Shown here: one piece after another, positions 18,611-25,641 of the stretch
Position numbering within the stretch: the stretch's first letter is position 1
How the letters are laid out: every line of letters begins with the position of its first letter
NCBI RefSeq assembly: GCF_003857015.1
Contig: NZ_QGGF01000256.1
Coordinates: forward strand, 1-37,007
DNA: 37,007 bases
Source: Micromonospora globispora
GTDB lineage: Bacteria > Actinomycetota > Actinomycetes > Mycobacteriales > Micromonosporaceae
Reading direction: 5' to 3'
Program-made: the position numbers and the translations under genes
The notes under the pieces: model-generated
The model's input: only the letters and a program-made list of their open reading frames with translations
The model's database searches: none
Told to the model about the DNA's origin: nothing

Positions 18611-19051
18611 TCAGGCGTTGCTGAGGAGGGGACGGAGGGCGGCCACGATCGGAGCGTCGGCGGGGAGCCAGGTGACGGTGTCGAGTTCGGTGGCGGAGAG
18701 CCAGCGCAGCTCCGAGTGCTCCAGGGGCTTCGGCTGGTCGCCGTGCAGGAGGCGGGCGGCGTACACCTTGAGGACCGAGCGCCCGTGGGCCATCCGCACG
18801 TCCCGGCCGACCCGCCCGCCGATCTCGACCCGTACGGCGAGTTCCTCGGCGCACTCGCGGATCAGCGCGGCGATCTCGCTCTCCCCCGGCTCGACCTTGC
18901 CACCGGGGAACTCCCACCGGCCGGCCACCTCGGGTGGTGCGGAGCGCGCACAGGCGAGGACCCGCCCGCCCGCGATGATCGCCGCCCCGACCACCACCTT
19001 CGGCTCACGCCGGTCGGCCTGCCCGTTACCGCCTACCCGTTCGGTCCGCAC
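18611..19051 (-). CDS. Nudix hydrolase, MutT-like (probable 8-oxo-dGTP diphosphatase)
   Basis: This 146-residue protein starts at a GTG. The Nudix box is clear: GGKVEPGESEIAALIRE then CAEELAV, matching G-x5-E-x7-RE-x2-EE, although the usual Gly near the end is Ala. The short length, the FPGGKVE core and the C-terminal ELRWLSATEL segment are typical of MutT, which removes oxidised dGTP from the nucleotide pool. Other small Nudix substrates remain possible. It is convergent with the sdh operon. Confidence 0.85.
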   Translation of the reverse strand: MRTERVGGNGQADRREPKVVVGAAIIAGGRVLACARSAPPEVAGRWEFPGGKVEPGESEIAALIRECAEELAVRVEIGGRVGRDVRMAHGRSVLKVYAARLLHGDQPKPLEHSELRWLSATELDTVTWLPADAPIVAALRPLLSNA

Positions 19052-19235
19052 GGGCGTTCAGCGTGCCAGATCAATCGGCGGTTTGGGTACCGAGGTCGAC
19101 CGTCAGGCCAGGAGAACCCAGAAGTGTGGGCGTGGACACACCCTCCGAGTGACGACAGACTAGAGGGCGTCCACGAGGACACGGGATGGCGACGATTTGG
19201 CCACAAGCCGGCAACGACGCCTGGGAGGTGCGGTG

Positions 19236-19544
19236 ATGCGCGTGCTGTTCAACGGCCGGGCGAAGCACGACTACCTCAGCGACGCGCTCACCCTGCTGAC
19301 CGGGTGGACCCGCGAGGGGGAACAGATCCGACGAACCCTCGTCCTCGACGACACCCAGCACGCGGCGTTGACCGAGCGGGTCAAGGTGGTCGCGGACGCG
19401 CTGCGCCTCCGTCCGCAGATCAGCCGGCGGGCCAACCGCACCCAGATCCAGGTCGGGCACGGCGACGGCGAGCCGCTGACCGAGGGCGAGGTCCTGCTGG
19501 CCGCCCGCATCGAGGACGCCGTTCGCGCGGTCACCAGCTCCTGA
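19236..19544 (+). CDS. Pterin-4a-carbinolamine dehydratase-like protein lacking the HHP motif
   Basis: From the ATG at 19236, with GGGAGGTG upstream, this is 102 residues, the size of PCD/DCoH proteins. The C-terminal half follows the PCD pattern (LTEGEVLLAARIEDA resembles the conserved LTERDxxLAxxID end). However, the catalytic HH(P) pair is absent: that position reads ALRLRPQISRR. It is therefore either a non-catalytic PCD-fold protein or only a distant relative. The assignment rests on overall pattern and is moderate. The gene stands alone, with a palindrome downstream. Confidence 0.5.
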   Translation: MRVLFNGRAKHDYLSDALTLLTGWTREGEQIRRTLVLDDTQHAALTERVKVVADALRLRPQISRRANRTQIQVGHGDGEPLTEGEVLLAARIEDAVRAVTSS

Positions 19545-19566
19545 CCCGCAGAGCCGCCACGCAACT

Positions 19567-19601
19567 GGAAACAATCTTGTTTCCCGTGAAGTACGCACGG
19601 G
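19567..19601. repeat. Two adjoining inverted repeats upstream of a small membrane-protein gene
   Basis: GGAAACAA-TC-TTGTTTCC (19567-19584) is a perfect 8+2+8 palindrome. CCCGTG (19583-19588) and CACGGG (19596-19601) form a second perfect repeat that shares two bases with it. They lie 22 bp after the preceding stop and about 80-115 bp before the ATG at 19681. The first looks like a protein-binding palindrome, and the second could form an RNA hairpin. Function is inference. Confidence 0.5.
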
Positions 19602-19680
19602 TAACTGAACCCCGGCGGGAGAGCACGAACCCCCCGCACAGGGACCAATTACCTTAATACGTACTTCTTTAGGAGCTGAC

Positions 19681-20007
19681 ATGGCGACGTCCACCACCGG
19701 GAGCGCGACCCGCACCACCGACGATCACGGTCACGTCGACCGGGACGTCCGGCACCTGCACCGCGGTGAGGAGACCAAGCCTGCGTGGAAGACCACCGAG
19801 CTGGCCGTCTACCTGCTCTCCGTCATCGGCGTGCTGATCGCCTCGAACGCCGTCGGCGACGGCGCGGGCAACAACGGCGGGGACTACTTCGCCGCCGACA
19901 AGGCCTGGTGGTACATCACCCTGCTGACCATCGGTTACCTGGTCAGCCGCGGTCTGGCCAAGGCCGGCAGCCGCACCCGCGACGACGACCCGCGCGTCAA
20001 CAACTGA
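19681..20007 (+). CDS. Small membrane protein, unknown function
   Basis: This encodes 108 residues from the ATG at 19681, with AGGAG 5 nt upstream. A charged N-terminal part (residues 1-38) precedes two hydrophobic helices (about 40-58 and 76-92) joined by a Gly/Asn/Asp-rich loop (GDGAGNNGGD). It ends with a basic and acidic tail. The upstream region is AT-richer than its surroundings and contains TTAATAC about 25 nt before the start, plausibly part of a promoter. The protein type is common in Actinobacteria, but I know no function for it. Confidence 0.75.
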   Translation: MATSTTGSATRTTDDHGHVDRDVRHLHRGEETKPAWKTTELAVYLLSVIGVLIASNAVGDGAGNNGGDYFAADKAWWYITLLTIGYLVSRGLAKAGSRTRDDDPRVNN

Positions 20008-20019
20008 CCTGCGGTCACC

Positions 20020-20052
20020 GAGGGCCCCGTCGACCAGGTCGGCGGGGCCCTC
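20020..20052. terminator. Strong terminator hairpin
   Basis: GAGGGCCCCG (20020-20029) and CGGGGCCCTC (20043-20052) are perfect 10-bp arms, and CGACC/GGTCG extend the stem inside. The hairpin lies 13 nt after the small membrane-protein stop. No T-tract follows. Confidence 0.8.
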
Positions 20053-20083
20053 GCCGTACGACGCGGGCGGTTAGCATCCGGCG

Positions 20084-20827
20084 ATGCGACGCGGGGAGTT
20101 CCTCGATCCACACCTGGTGACGGTCTACGACGCGGAGTGCCCGTGGGGCCGCGATGACGACTTCTTTCTCTCCGTGGCGAACGAGAGCCCGCGCGCCCGG
20201 GTGCTGGACCTGGGCTGCGGCACGGGTCGACTCACCCTGGCCCTGGCCGCCGCCGGGCACACCGTCACCGGCGTGGACCCGGCGCGCGCCTCCCTCGACG
20301 CGGCTCGGGCGAAGCCGGCCGCCGACCGGGTCACCTGGATCGAGGGGACGTCCCGGGTCCTGCCCGACCGGGCCTTCGACGTCGCGGTGCTGACCAGCCA
20401 CGTCGCGCAGGAGATCCGCGCCGACGACAAGTGGGCCCGTACCCTCGCCGACCTCCGCCGGGCGCTCGTGCCCGACGGCCGGCTGGCCTTCGACTCGCGC
20501 GACCCGGCGGCCCGGCGGTGGGAGCGGTGGAACCCCCGGGACTCCCGACGGCGGCTCGCGCTGCCGGACGGCCGGGTCGTGGACGCCTGGACCGAGGTGA
20601 CCGAGGTCCGGGACGGTCTGGTCAGCTTCGTCCACCACTACGTCTTCCCGGATGCGGACGAGCTGCTCAGCTCCGGCACGCTGCGCTTCCGCACCGAGGA
20701 GGAGCTACGGGCGTCCCTGGCCGCCGCCGGCTTCACGGTCGACCGGATCCACGGCGGCTGGGGTGGGGAACCGGTCGGCACGAGCGCCGACGGGGAGTTC
20801 GTCGTGCTCGCCCGCGCCCAGGACTGA
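20084..20827 (+). CDS. Class I SAM-dependent methyltransferase
   Basis: This 247-residue protein has motif I VLDLGCGTGRLTLALAA (around residues 40-56), GVDPARASLDAAR as the second strand with its acidic ribose-binding residue, and DVAVLTSHVAQE as the motif III/IV region. These define a Rossmann-fold methyltransferase. The C-terminal half (FRTEEELRASLAAAGFTVDRIHGGW) matches the small-molecule methyltransferases of the Methyltransf_11/25 type. The target is unknown. It stands alone between a terminator and a convergent gene. Confidence 0.85.
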   Translation: MRRGEFLDPHLVTVYDAECPWGRDDDFFLSVANESPRARVLDLGCGTGRLTLALAAAGHTVTGVDPARASLDAARAKPAADRVTWIEGTSRVLPDRAFDVAVLTSHVAQEIRADDKWARTLADLRRALVPDGRLAFDSRDPAARRWERWNPRDSRRRLALPDGRVVDAWTEVTEVRDGLVSFVHHYVFPDADELLSSGTLRFRTEEELRASLAAAGFTVDRIHGGWGGEPVGTSADGEFVVLARAQD

Positions 20828-20862
20828 CCGGTCTCACGCCGGATGCGGCGCGAGGCCCGTCG

Positions 20863-21318
20863 TCAGCGGCGGTACGTCAGCTCGAAGTCGAGCGTCCAGT
20901 CGACACCGTCCGCGGACTTCTCCCACCGCCCGTCGATGGTGTTGCCGTCGGCGCTCAGCGTCCCCGTGAAGCGCTGGTGGAAGCCGGGTGCCTCCCGCCA
21001 GAGGCGCCAGCGGCCGTCGGCGAACGTCATCCGGTAGACCCGGTGGACGCCGCGGGCGTCGGCGTACAGCATGCTGAATTCCTCGCCGGCGTCGTCGAGG
21101 CCGATCAGCGACGTCACGGGCAAGGGGTTGTTCTCCCGCCACGCCTGCGGAGCCGTCTCCGGCAGCGGCTCGGCGTCGGAGAACTCGCGCAGGAACTGGC
21201 CACCCTCGATCCAGGTGAACTCCGTCCACCCGGCACCGAGACCCTCGACCTTGGGCTGAACGGTCCACCGCCCGACGAGCACGTCGAGCCGGGCGAGCGC
21301 GGGATGTTGCTCCGCCAT
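20863..21318 (-). CDS. DUF1579-like/lipocalin-type protein, unknown function
   Basis: This is 151 residues from the ATG at 21318. The N-terminal MAEQHPALARLDVLVGRWTV and the alternating strands with conserved Trp residues (WTEFTWIEGG, RWRLWREAPGF, IDGRWEKSADG) suggest a small beta-barrel of the DUF1579 or THAP4-like kind that would hold a small ligand. There is no signal peptide, so it is probably cytoplasmic. The specific ligand is unknown. Confidence 0.7.
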   Translation of the reverse strand: MAEQHPALARLDVLVGRWTVQPKVEGLGAGWTEFTWIEGGQFLREFSDAEPLPETAPQAWRENNPLPVTSLIGLDDAGEEFSMLYADARGVHRVYRMTFADGRWRLWREAPGFHQRFTGTLSADGNTIDGRWEKSADGVDWTLDFELTYRR

Positions 21319-21419
21319 GTCGTATCCCTCCTGCGGGTCGGAGGCCGGGGCTGAAGAATGTCACAGCTTCCGGTGGTGCGTTGTCTTCAAGGGAGAGCGC
21401 CACGCGGAAGGAAAGATGA

Positions 21420-22346
21420 ATGCGAGTCTTTGTCACAGGAGCGACCGGGGCACTGGGACGACACCTCGTCCCTGGGTTGAACGCGGCGGGTCACCAGGTC
21501 ACCGCCACCACGAGGACGCCCGGCAAGGTCGCGCGGCTGCGCGAGGCGGGCGCGGAGCCGGTGGTCGTCGACGGGCTGGATCGGGATGCGGTGATCGCGG
21601 CGGTGCGGGCGGCCGCGCCGGAGGTGATCGTGCACCAGATGACCGCGCTGGCGAGCATGCGGAGCCTCCGTAAGGTCGACCAGGTGTTCGCCGCCACCAA
21701 CGAACTGCGGACCCGGGGCACCGACAACCTGCTGGCGGCCGCGGCGCAAGCCGGCACCCGCCGGGTCGTCGCGCAGGGCCACAACTTCGTTTACGCGCGT
21801 TCCGGCGGCCCGGTCAAGATCGAAGAAGATCCGATCGACTCGCGGCCCATCCCGTCCTCGGCGCGGACGGTGGCGGCGATCAAGTACGTGGACAGGACCG
21901 TGCCGCTCACGGCACCGGAGGGAATCGTGCTGCGCTACGGCACCGTCTACGGCCCGGGCGCCTCGGATCAACTGGTGGACGGCGTACGGAAGCGGCAGCT
22001 GCCGGTGATCGGCGGCGGGACCGGAATCTGGTCGTTCATCGAGATCACCGATGCCGCGGCCGCGACGCTCGCCGCGGTCGAGCGCGGCGCGCCCGGCGTC
22101 TACAACGTGGTGGATGACGACCCGGCGCCGGTCGCGGAGTGGCTGCCGTACCTGGCCAAGGTCGCGGGCGCGAAGCCGCCGCTGCGCCTGCCCGCCTGGC
22201 TCGGGCGGCCGCTCGCCGGGGAGTTCGTGGTGGCCCAGATGACCGAGGGGCGCGGGTGCTCGAATCTGAAGGCAAGGAAAGAGCTCGGCTGGGAGCCGCG
22301 GTACGCGAGCTGGCGGGAGGGATTCCGTGCCTGGGTCAGCGGATGA
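21420..22346 (+). CDS. NAD-dependent epimerase/dehydratase (extended SDR)
   Basis: This 308-residue protein has the N-terminal nucleotide-binding motif GATGALGRHL (residues 7-16) of extended short-chain dehydrogenases. VLRYGTVYGPGAS is the usual conserved segment in the C-terminal half. The active-site Tyr of the YxxxK motif is not obvious: the corresponding region reads AIKYVDR, so catalysis could be atypical. A GGAAGG ribosome site precedes the ATG. The stop overlaps the start of the broken sigma-factor gene by 20 nt. Such epimerases are frequent partners of SigJ-type sigma factors, so the pair was probably one operon. Confidence 0.85.
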   Translation: MRVFVTGATGALGRHLVPGLNAAGHQVTATTRTPGKVARLREAGAEPVVVDGLDRDAVIAAVRAAAPEVIVHQMTALASMRSLRKVDQVFAATNELRTRGTDNLLAAAAQAGTRRVVAQGHNFVYARSGGPVKIEEDPIDSRPIPSSARTVAAIKYVDRTVPLTAPEGIVLRYGTVYGPGASDQLVDGVRKRQLPVIGGGTGIWSFIEITDAAAATLAAVERGAPGVYNVVDDDPAPVAEWLPYLAKVAGAKPPLRLPAWLGRPLAGEFVVAQMTEGRGCSNLKARKELGWEPRYASWREGFRAWVSG

Positions 22347-23095
22347 GACGGGCGCGGCCGAGTATCGGCCGCTGCTGTTCTCCATCGCCTACGGAATGAC
22401 CGGGTCCGTGGGCGACGCCGAGGACATTGTGCAGGACGCGTTCCTCGGCCTGACCCGGGCGCGCCAGGCGGGAACCACGATCACGGATCCGAAGGCGTAC
22501 CTGGCGACGGCGGTGACGCGGCTGGGGATCAACCACCTCAGGTCGGCCCGGGTACGGCGGGAGACGTACGTGGGGGGCTGCGAGGAGCATCGGCAAGACC
22601 GAGGTCAACTGCCGGCAGATCTTCGCCCGGGCCAGGCAGCGCATCGCCGCCGGCGGGCAGGCGCGCGACAGCGCGCCACCCCCGGCCCGGCGGGCGGAAG
22701 GCGGGGAACTCGCCCGCAGGTTCTTCGAGGCCACCGCGGGCGGCGACATGGACGCGCTGCTCGGCATGCTCGCGCCCGACGTGGTGCTGCACGGGGACGG
22801 CGGCGGCAAGGCGCAGGTGATCGGGAAGCCGCTGGCCGGGCGGGAGGGCGTCATGCGGTTCCTCGTCGGCCTGCTCCGCCGGGCCCGGGCCCTCGGCGCC
22901 TCCCTCCGGCTGGCCTGGGTCAACGGTCAGCCGGGTGCCGTGCTGTACGACGCCGAAAGGCGCGTGGTCAGCGTGATCGAACTCGACGTCGCCGACGGCG
23001 TGGTCCAGACGATTCGCGCTGTGGTCAATCCCGATAAGCTCGGCCATATCGGACCGGTGCCTGACGTGGCGCGACTGCCGGAAGGGCACCATTAG
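22327..23095 (+). pseudogene. SigJ-type ECF sigma factor, disrupted by an internal deletion and frameshift
   Basis: The GTG at 22327 begins a sigma region 2 (AEYRPLLFSIAYGMTGSVGDAEDIVQDAF...), which runs to NHLRSARVRRETYVG. From about 22575 the frame changes. The following frame resumes with SIGKTEVNCRQIFARARQRI, the end of sigma region 4, and then a SnoaL-like C-terminal domain to the stop at 23095. By comparison with the SigJ family, the linker and most of region 4 (around 60 codons) are missing, and a G6 run lies at the junction. The frame change shows the loss is not a multiple of three. The product could not work as a normal sigma factor. It would have been cotranscribed with the epimerase gene. 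Confidence 0.85.
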
Positions 23096-23114
23096 CGGTT
23101 TGGTGCCGAGGGTT

Positions 23115-23375
23115 TCAGCGGGTCAGCCGGCGGGCGCACGGTCCGTCGTGGTCGGCCCGGAGGAGGCAGCGCCGGCCACCGGGCAGCAACAGGTCGCAGA
23201 AGACCCGATGCCGTATGCCCTGCTCGTCCTCGGCCGAAACGGTGGTCTCCCCCGGGTCGGCCGGGGACAGCAGGCTCGCCCAGCGGGCCACCACCCGAGC
23301 CAGCCGCACCGCGCCGCCCAGGTCACCGGCCCGCACCGGCAGGTGGATCACGAAGCGCTCCCGGTCGGCCGTCAC
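23115..23375 (-). CDS. Small Cys-containing protein, unknown function
   Basis: This is 86 residues from a GTG at 23375 that overlaps the stop of the DivIVA-like gene (GTGA), so the two are translationally coupled. The C-terminal part has three Cys in FCDLLLPGGRRCLLRADHDGPC with a nearby His, a pattern that could bind a metal. I recognise no family. It is convergent with the sigma-factor remnant. Confidence 0.6.
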   Translation of the reverse strand: MTADRERFVIHLPVRAGDLGGAVRLARVVARWASLLSPADPGETTVSAEDEQGIRHRVFCDLLLPGGRRCLLRADHDGPCARRLTR

Positions 23376-23686
23376 CGGTACCGTCCGGCGGTGGTCCGCT
23401 CCGCCTGCTCGGACTGCCAGCGCCGCAGCGCGTCCTTGATCCGCGCCGCCTCCTGCCGGCTGTCCCCCAGCGCCCGGTAGACGGCGGAGAGGTCATCGGC
23501 CACCCGGTCCAGGAACTCCTGCACTTCGGCCGGGTCGAGACCGCGCCGGCCGATGCGGGTCGGCCGGAACCGTCGCTCCCGCACCTGCCAGGGCGCCAAC
23601 GGCACGTACGAGGAGGAGCGGTAACAGGTCGCGGGTCCCCGCGGCGTCCCCTCGTCTCGGCCTGACCTCCGGAAGAAGGCACGCAT
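23372..23686 (-). CDS. Short DivIVA-domain protein
   Basis: From the ATG at 23686, with GAGAGG about 8 nt upstream, this is 104 residues. After a basic N-terminus, residues ~50-90 contain the DivIVA-type segment RIGRRGLDPAEVQEFLDRV followed by a helix predicted to be a coiled coil. Full-length DivIVA/Wag31 proteins guide polar growth and are more than twice as long, so this is one of the small DivIVA-domain proteins common in Actinobacteria. Its role is not known. It is divergent from the GntR regulator. Confidence 0.75.
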   Translation of the reverse strand: MRAFFRRSGRDEGTPRGPATCYRSSSYVPLAPWQVRERRFRPTRIGRRGLDPAEVQEFLDRVADDLSAVYRALGDSRQEAARIKDALRRWQSEQAERTTAGRYR

Positions 23687-23889
23687 CGTCGCCACCTCTC
23701 TGCGCATGGAAATGGAAGGGGTGGCCGCGCCCGCCCGCCGCGCGCGGGCGGACCACCCCGCCCCACCACCGCAGCTCAGATCAGCGGTACGGCAGCAGGG
23801 CAGCTCAGCAGGGAGCGAACCCGCCCGAGTGAACTCTCACGGTTACTTAGCGAGCACGCTTCGCTGTGGACGACCATAGCAAGGAGGCA

Positions 23890-23919
23890 ATGTTGCTACA
23901 AGCCCACTGTGGCTGGTAG
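23890..23919 (+). other. Possible short leader ORF ending inside a palindrome
   Basis: ATGTTGCTACAAGCC... encodes MLLQAHCGW then TAG at 23917-23919. AGGAGG at 23882-23887 lies only 2 nt before the ATG but 5 nt before an in-frame TTG. The stop codon falls in the middle of the palindrome at 23907-23925. It may be coincidence. If translated, ribosome stalling or release here would affect the hairpin upstream of the GntR gene. Confidence 0.25.
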
Positions 23920-23925
23920 CCACAG
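23907..23925. promoter_or_regulatory. Perfect palindrome upstream of the GntR gene (candidate operator)
   Basis: CTGTGGCT (23907-23914) and AGCCACAG (23918-23925) are perfect 8-bp arms around GGT. An outer pair CAAGCC (23899-23904) and GGCTTG (23934-23939) surrounds it. The site ends 18 bp before the ATG at 23944, a usual place for an autoregulated GntR operator. Binding by this regulator is inference. Confidence 0.6.
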
Positions 23926-23943
23926 GGGCACAAGGCTTGAGGA

Positions 23944-24357
23944 ATGACCATCGATCCGTACTCGCACACCCCGGTCTACGTGCAGCTCGCCGACCTGATT
24001 CGGGAACGGATCGAGTCCGGCCAACTGCCGCCCGGTGCGAGCGTCGGCAGCGAGATGTCTCTCAGCCAGGAGCACGGCATCGGCCGCGACGCGGTTCGTA
24101 TGGCGATCGCACTGCTGAGGTCGGAAGGACTGGTCACCACCAGCCGCCCATTGGGCACCCGAGTGCGAGAGACGCCGCCGCGCAGAAAGGTCGAGCTCGC
24201 CCCGGGCGCGTCGGTGGTGGCCCGGATGCCCAGCGGGAAGGAGCGCCGGTCGCTTCAACTCGACGAGGGCGTACCGGTCTTGGAGGTCCGCGACGCGGAG
24301 GGCAACGTCGAGGTCTTCGCGGGCGACGAGGTCGAGCTGATCCGTCCCCCGGCCTGA
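23944..24357 (+). CDS. GntR-family transcriptional regulator
   Basis: This is 137 residues. The N-terminal winged helix-turn-helix (residues ~8-72: PVYVQLADLIRERIESG, LSQEHGIGRDAVRMAIALL, EGLVTTSRPLGTRV) is typical GntR. The C-terminal portion is only about 60 residues, shorter than the usual UTRA or FCD ligand domain, so any effector site is unlike the main subfamilies. It has GAGG just before the ATG and a candidate operator immediately upstream, and is divergent from the DivIVA-like gene. Both may be its targets. Confidence 0.85.
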   Translation: MTIDPYSHTPVYVQLADLIRERIESGQLPPGASVGSEMSLSQEHGIGRDAVRMAIALLRSEGLVTTSRPLGTRVRETPPRRKVELAPGASVVARMPSGKERRSLQLDEGVPVLEVRDAEGNVEVFAGDEVELIRPPA

Positions 24358-24377
24358 CCGGCAGGGCGGCCGGTGGC

Positions 24378-24401
24378 CCGCCACTCGACCTGAGTGGGCG
24401 G
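24378..24401. terminator. Terminator hairpin between convergent genes
   Basis: CCGCCACTC (24378-24386) pairs with GAGTGGGCGG (24392-24401) with a single bulged G and a 5-nt loop. It lies between the GntR stop and the stop of the leftward membrane-protein gene. Confidence 0.6.
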
Positions 24402-24408
24402 AGTTCGG

Positions 24409-24711
24409 TCAGTGAGATCGACCGGACAGCCTCCTGGCCCAGCGCATGACGAGGTGCACGGCAAGCACCACCATCACGATCACCCCGGGGACCGCCAGCA
24501 GCACCCAGCGGCCACCGAGCAGGTTGCCGGCCGCGACCAGGGCGAACGCGACGCCCTCGGCCAGCACCTCACGCCCACTGAATGTCTCTCCGGCCAGTGG
24601 CCGCCGGCCCAACCGCCGCTCCGTCCGGATCAGCCGCGTTCCCTGCACCATGAAGAGCAGGCCAATCCCGAGACAGCCCCAGCCGGCCACCAACGTCACC
24701 CTGTCCGGCAT
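24409..24711 (-). CDS. Small membrane protein, unknown function
   Basis: From the ATG at 24711 this is 100 residues. A GTG at 24723 would add four. It has two or three hydrophobic helices (around residues 6-24, 50-66 and 68-88) and a central polar loop with RTERRLGRRPLAG. The C-terminus is basic (RWARRLSGRSH). I recognise no family. It is convergent with the GntR gene. Confidence 0.6.
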   Translation of the reverse strand: MPDRVTLVAGWGCLGIGLLFMVQGTRLIRTERRLGRRPLAGETFSGREVLAEGVAFALVAAGNLLGGRWVLLAVPGVIVMVVLAVHLVMRWARRLSGRSH

Positions 24712-25108
24712 GTCCGCCCCCACCGGTCCGGCTCATCCGATGAGGTCGGAATGCCCACAGTGGGTCGTTGGCAATCCCCCTCGACCTGCGGCACCGCGGC
24801 GGTCTCTGATGTCGGGCCGCTGCGGTAGGAAACCCTCCTGCCGTATTCCCCGGCGTAGTTGGCGGGAGCGCCCAGGTCTTCTTGGCGGCTCCGTACATGA
24901 TCTTGTCTCGGGTGGATCGAGGCAGGCCAGCTGCCCTACTGCGCGACGTACGGCACTCGCCTGGCGACCCGGCCAGGCGAGGGCCTGAAATCAATTCGAC
25001 CCCGCTCGCCTCGCCCGGTACGTTGCGAGCTTGTTCGCACTGCAGGGGGCCCATGAGATCCGCGTGCGGCCACCCCGGCAATTCCCACGCTGAGAGTAGG
25101 TTTCGTCA
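24712..25108. other. Gene-free stretch with an orphan hairpin
   Basis: About 400 bp without a gene I can support. Open frames cross it on the minus strand, but they show no recognisable domain. The only clear structure is the hairpin at 24956-24981. The composition is more mixed than in the neighbouring genes, which would suit decayed sequence. Confidence 0.5.
24956..24981. repeat. Strong orphan hairpin (9-bp perfect arms)
   Basis: CTCGCCTGG (24956-24964) and CCAGGCGAG (24973-24981) are perfect arms with an 8-nt loop. It looks like a terminator, but no recognised gene ends close to it on either strand. It may mark the 3' end of a lost gene, or be a leader structure for the VOC gene at 25109. 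Confidence 0.55.
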
Positions 25109-25489
25109 ATGGCATGCCGTATCGGTGAGCTCGTGCTCAAGTGCCACGACCCCGAGGTGCTGGCGCGGTTCTGGTGCGAGGTCCTGGACTTCATAGAGCT
25201 CGATCGCGAAGAGGAGGGCTGCATCGAGATCGGTCCGCGCGAAGGGTTCGGCGGCCCGCAGCCGACGATCTTCCTCATCCGCAACGACGAGCCGAAGAAC
25301 GGGCATGCCCGGCTGCACATCGACGTCAACCCCACCGACCGCGATCAGGACGCCGAGCTCGAGCGCCTCCTGGCCGCCGGGGCCAAACTCGTCGACATCG
25401 GTCAGCCCGCGGAGGCGTCCTGGCACGTCCTCGCCGATCCAGAAGGCAACGAGTTCTGCCTGCTCAAGCGCCGCCTCGACCCACTCTGA
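25109..25489 (+). CDS. VOC-family (glyoxalase/dioxygenase fold) protein
   Basis: This 126-residue protein has the beta-alpha-beta-beta-beta repeats of the VOC superfamily. The N-terminus is LVLKCHDPEVLARFWCEVLDF, the middle ARLHIDVNPTDRDQDAELE, and the end HVLADPEGNEFCLL. Members bind a metal or small ligand and include glyoxalases, extradiol dioxygenases and antibiotic-binding proteins. This small solitary form is of the common uncharacterised actinobacterial type (glyoxalase_6-like). The ribosome site is weak. Confidence 0.85.
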   Translation: MACRIGELVLKCHDPEVLARFWCEVLDFIELDREEEGCIEIGPREGFGGPQPTIFLIRNDEPKNGHARLHIDVNPTDRDQDAELERLLAAGAKLVDIGQPAEASWHVLADPEGNEFCLLKRRLDPL

Positions 25490-25580
25490 CGGCCCTTGCC
25501 CAAACAATCGATGCAGCCGCCATCCCACAGCCGCCAACAAGATCTGGGAACCGCCATCTATAGCTGGGGGTCGCACCAGA

Positions 25581-25604
25581 AGTGGATCGCTCACGTGATC
25601 CACT
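25581..25604. promoter_or_regulatory. Perfect 8-8-8 inverted repeat upstream of the phosphatase gene
   Basis: AGTGGATC (25581-25588) and GATCCACT (25597-25604) are perfect inverted arms around GCTCACGT. It lies about 90 bp after the VOC stop and 38 bp before the ATG at 25642. Position suits an operator or an mRNA leader hairpin. No T-tract follows, so a terminator is less likely. Confidence 0.45.
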
Positions 25605-25641
25605 GAGGATCGTTAGCCAGCTTGACGGGAGGAACCGGGCT

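Noticed and set aside
24569..25081. Minus-strand 170-codon open frame across the gap before the VOC gene
   Set aside because: Its later part overlaps the small membrane-protein gene in another frame, and no part matches a family I recognise. It could be decayed sequence, but I cannot support a gene.
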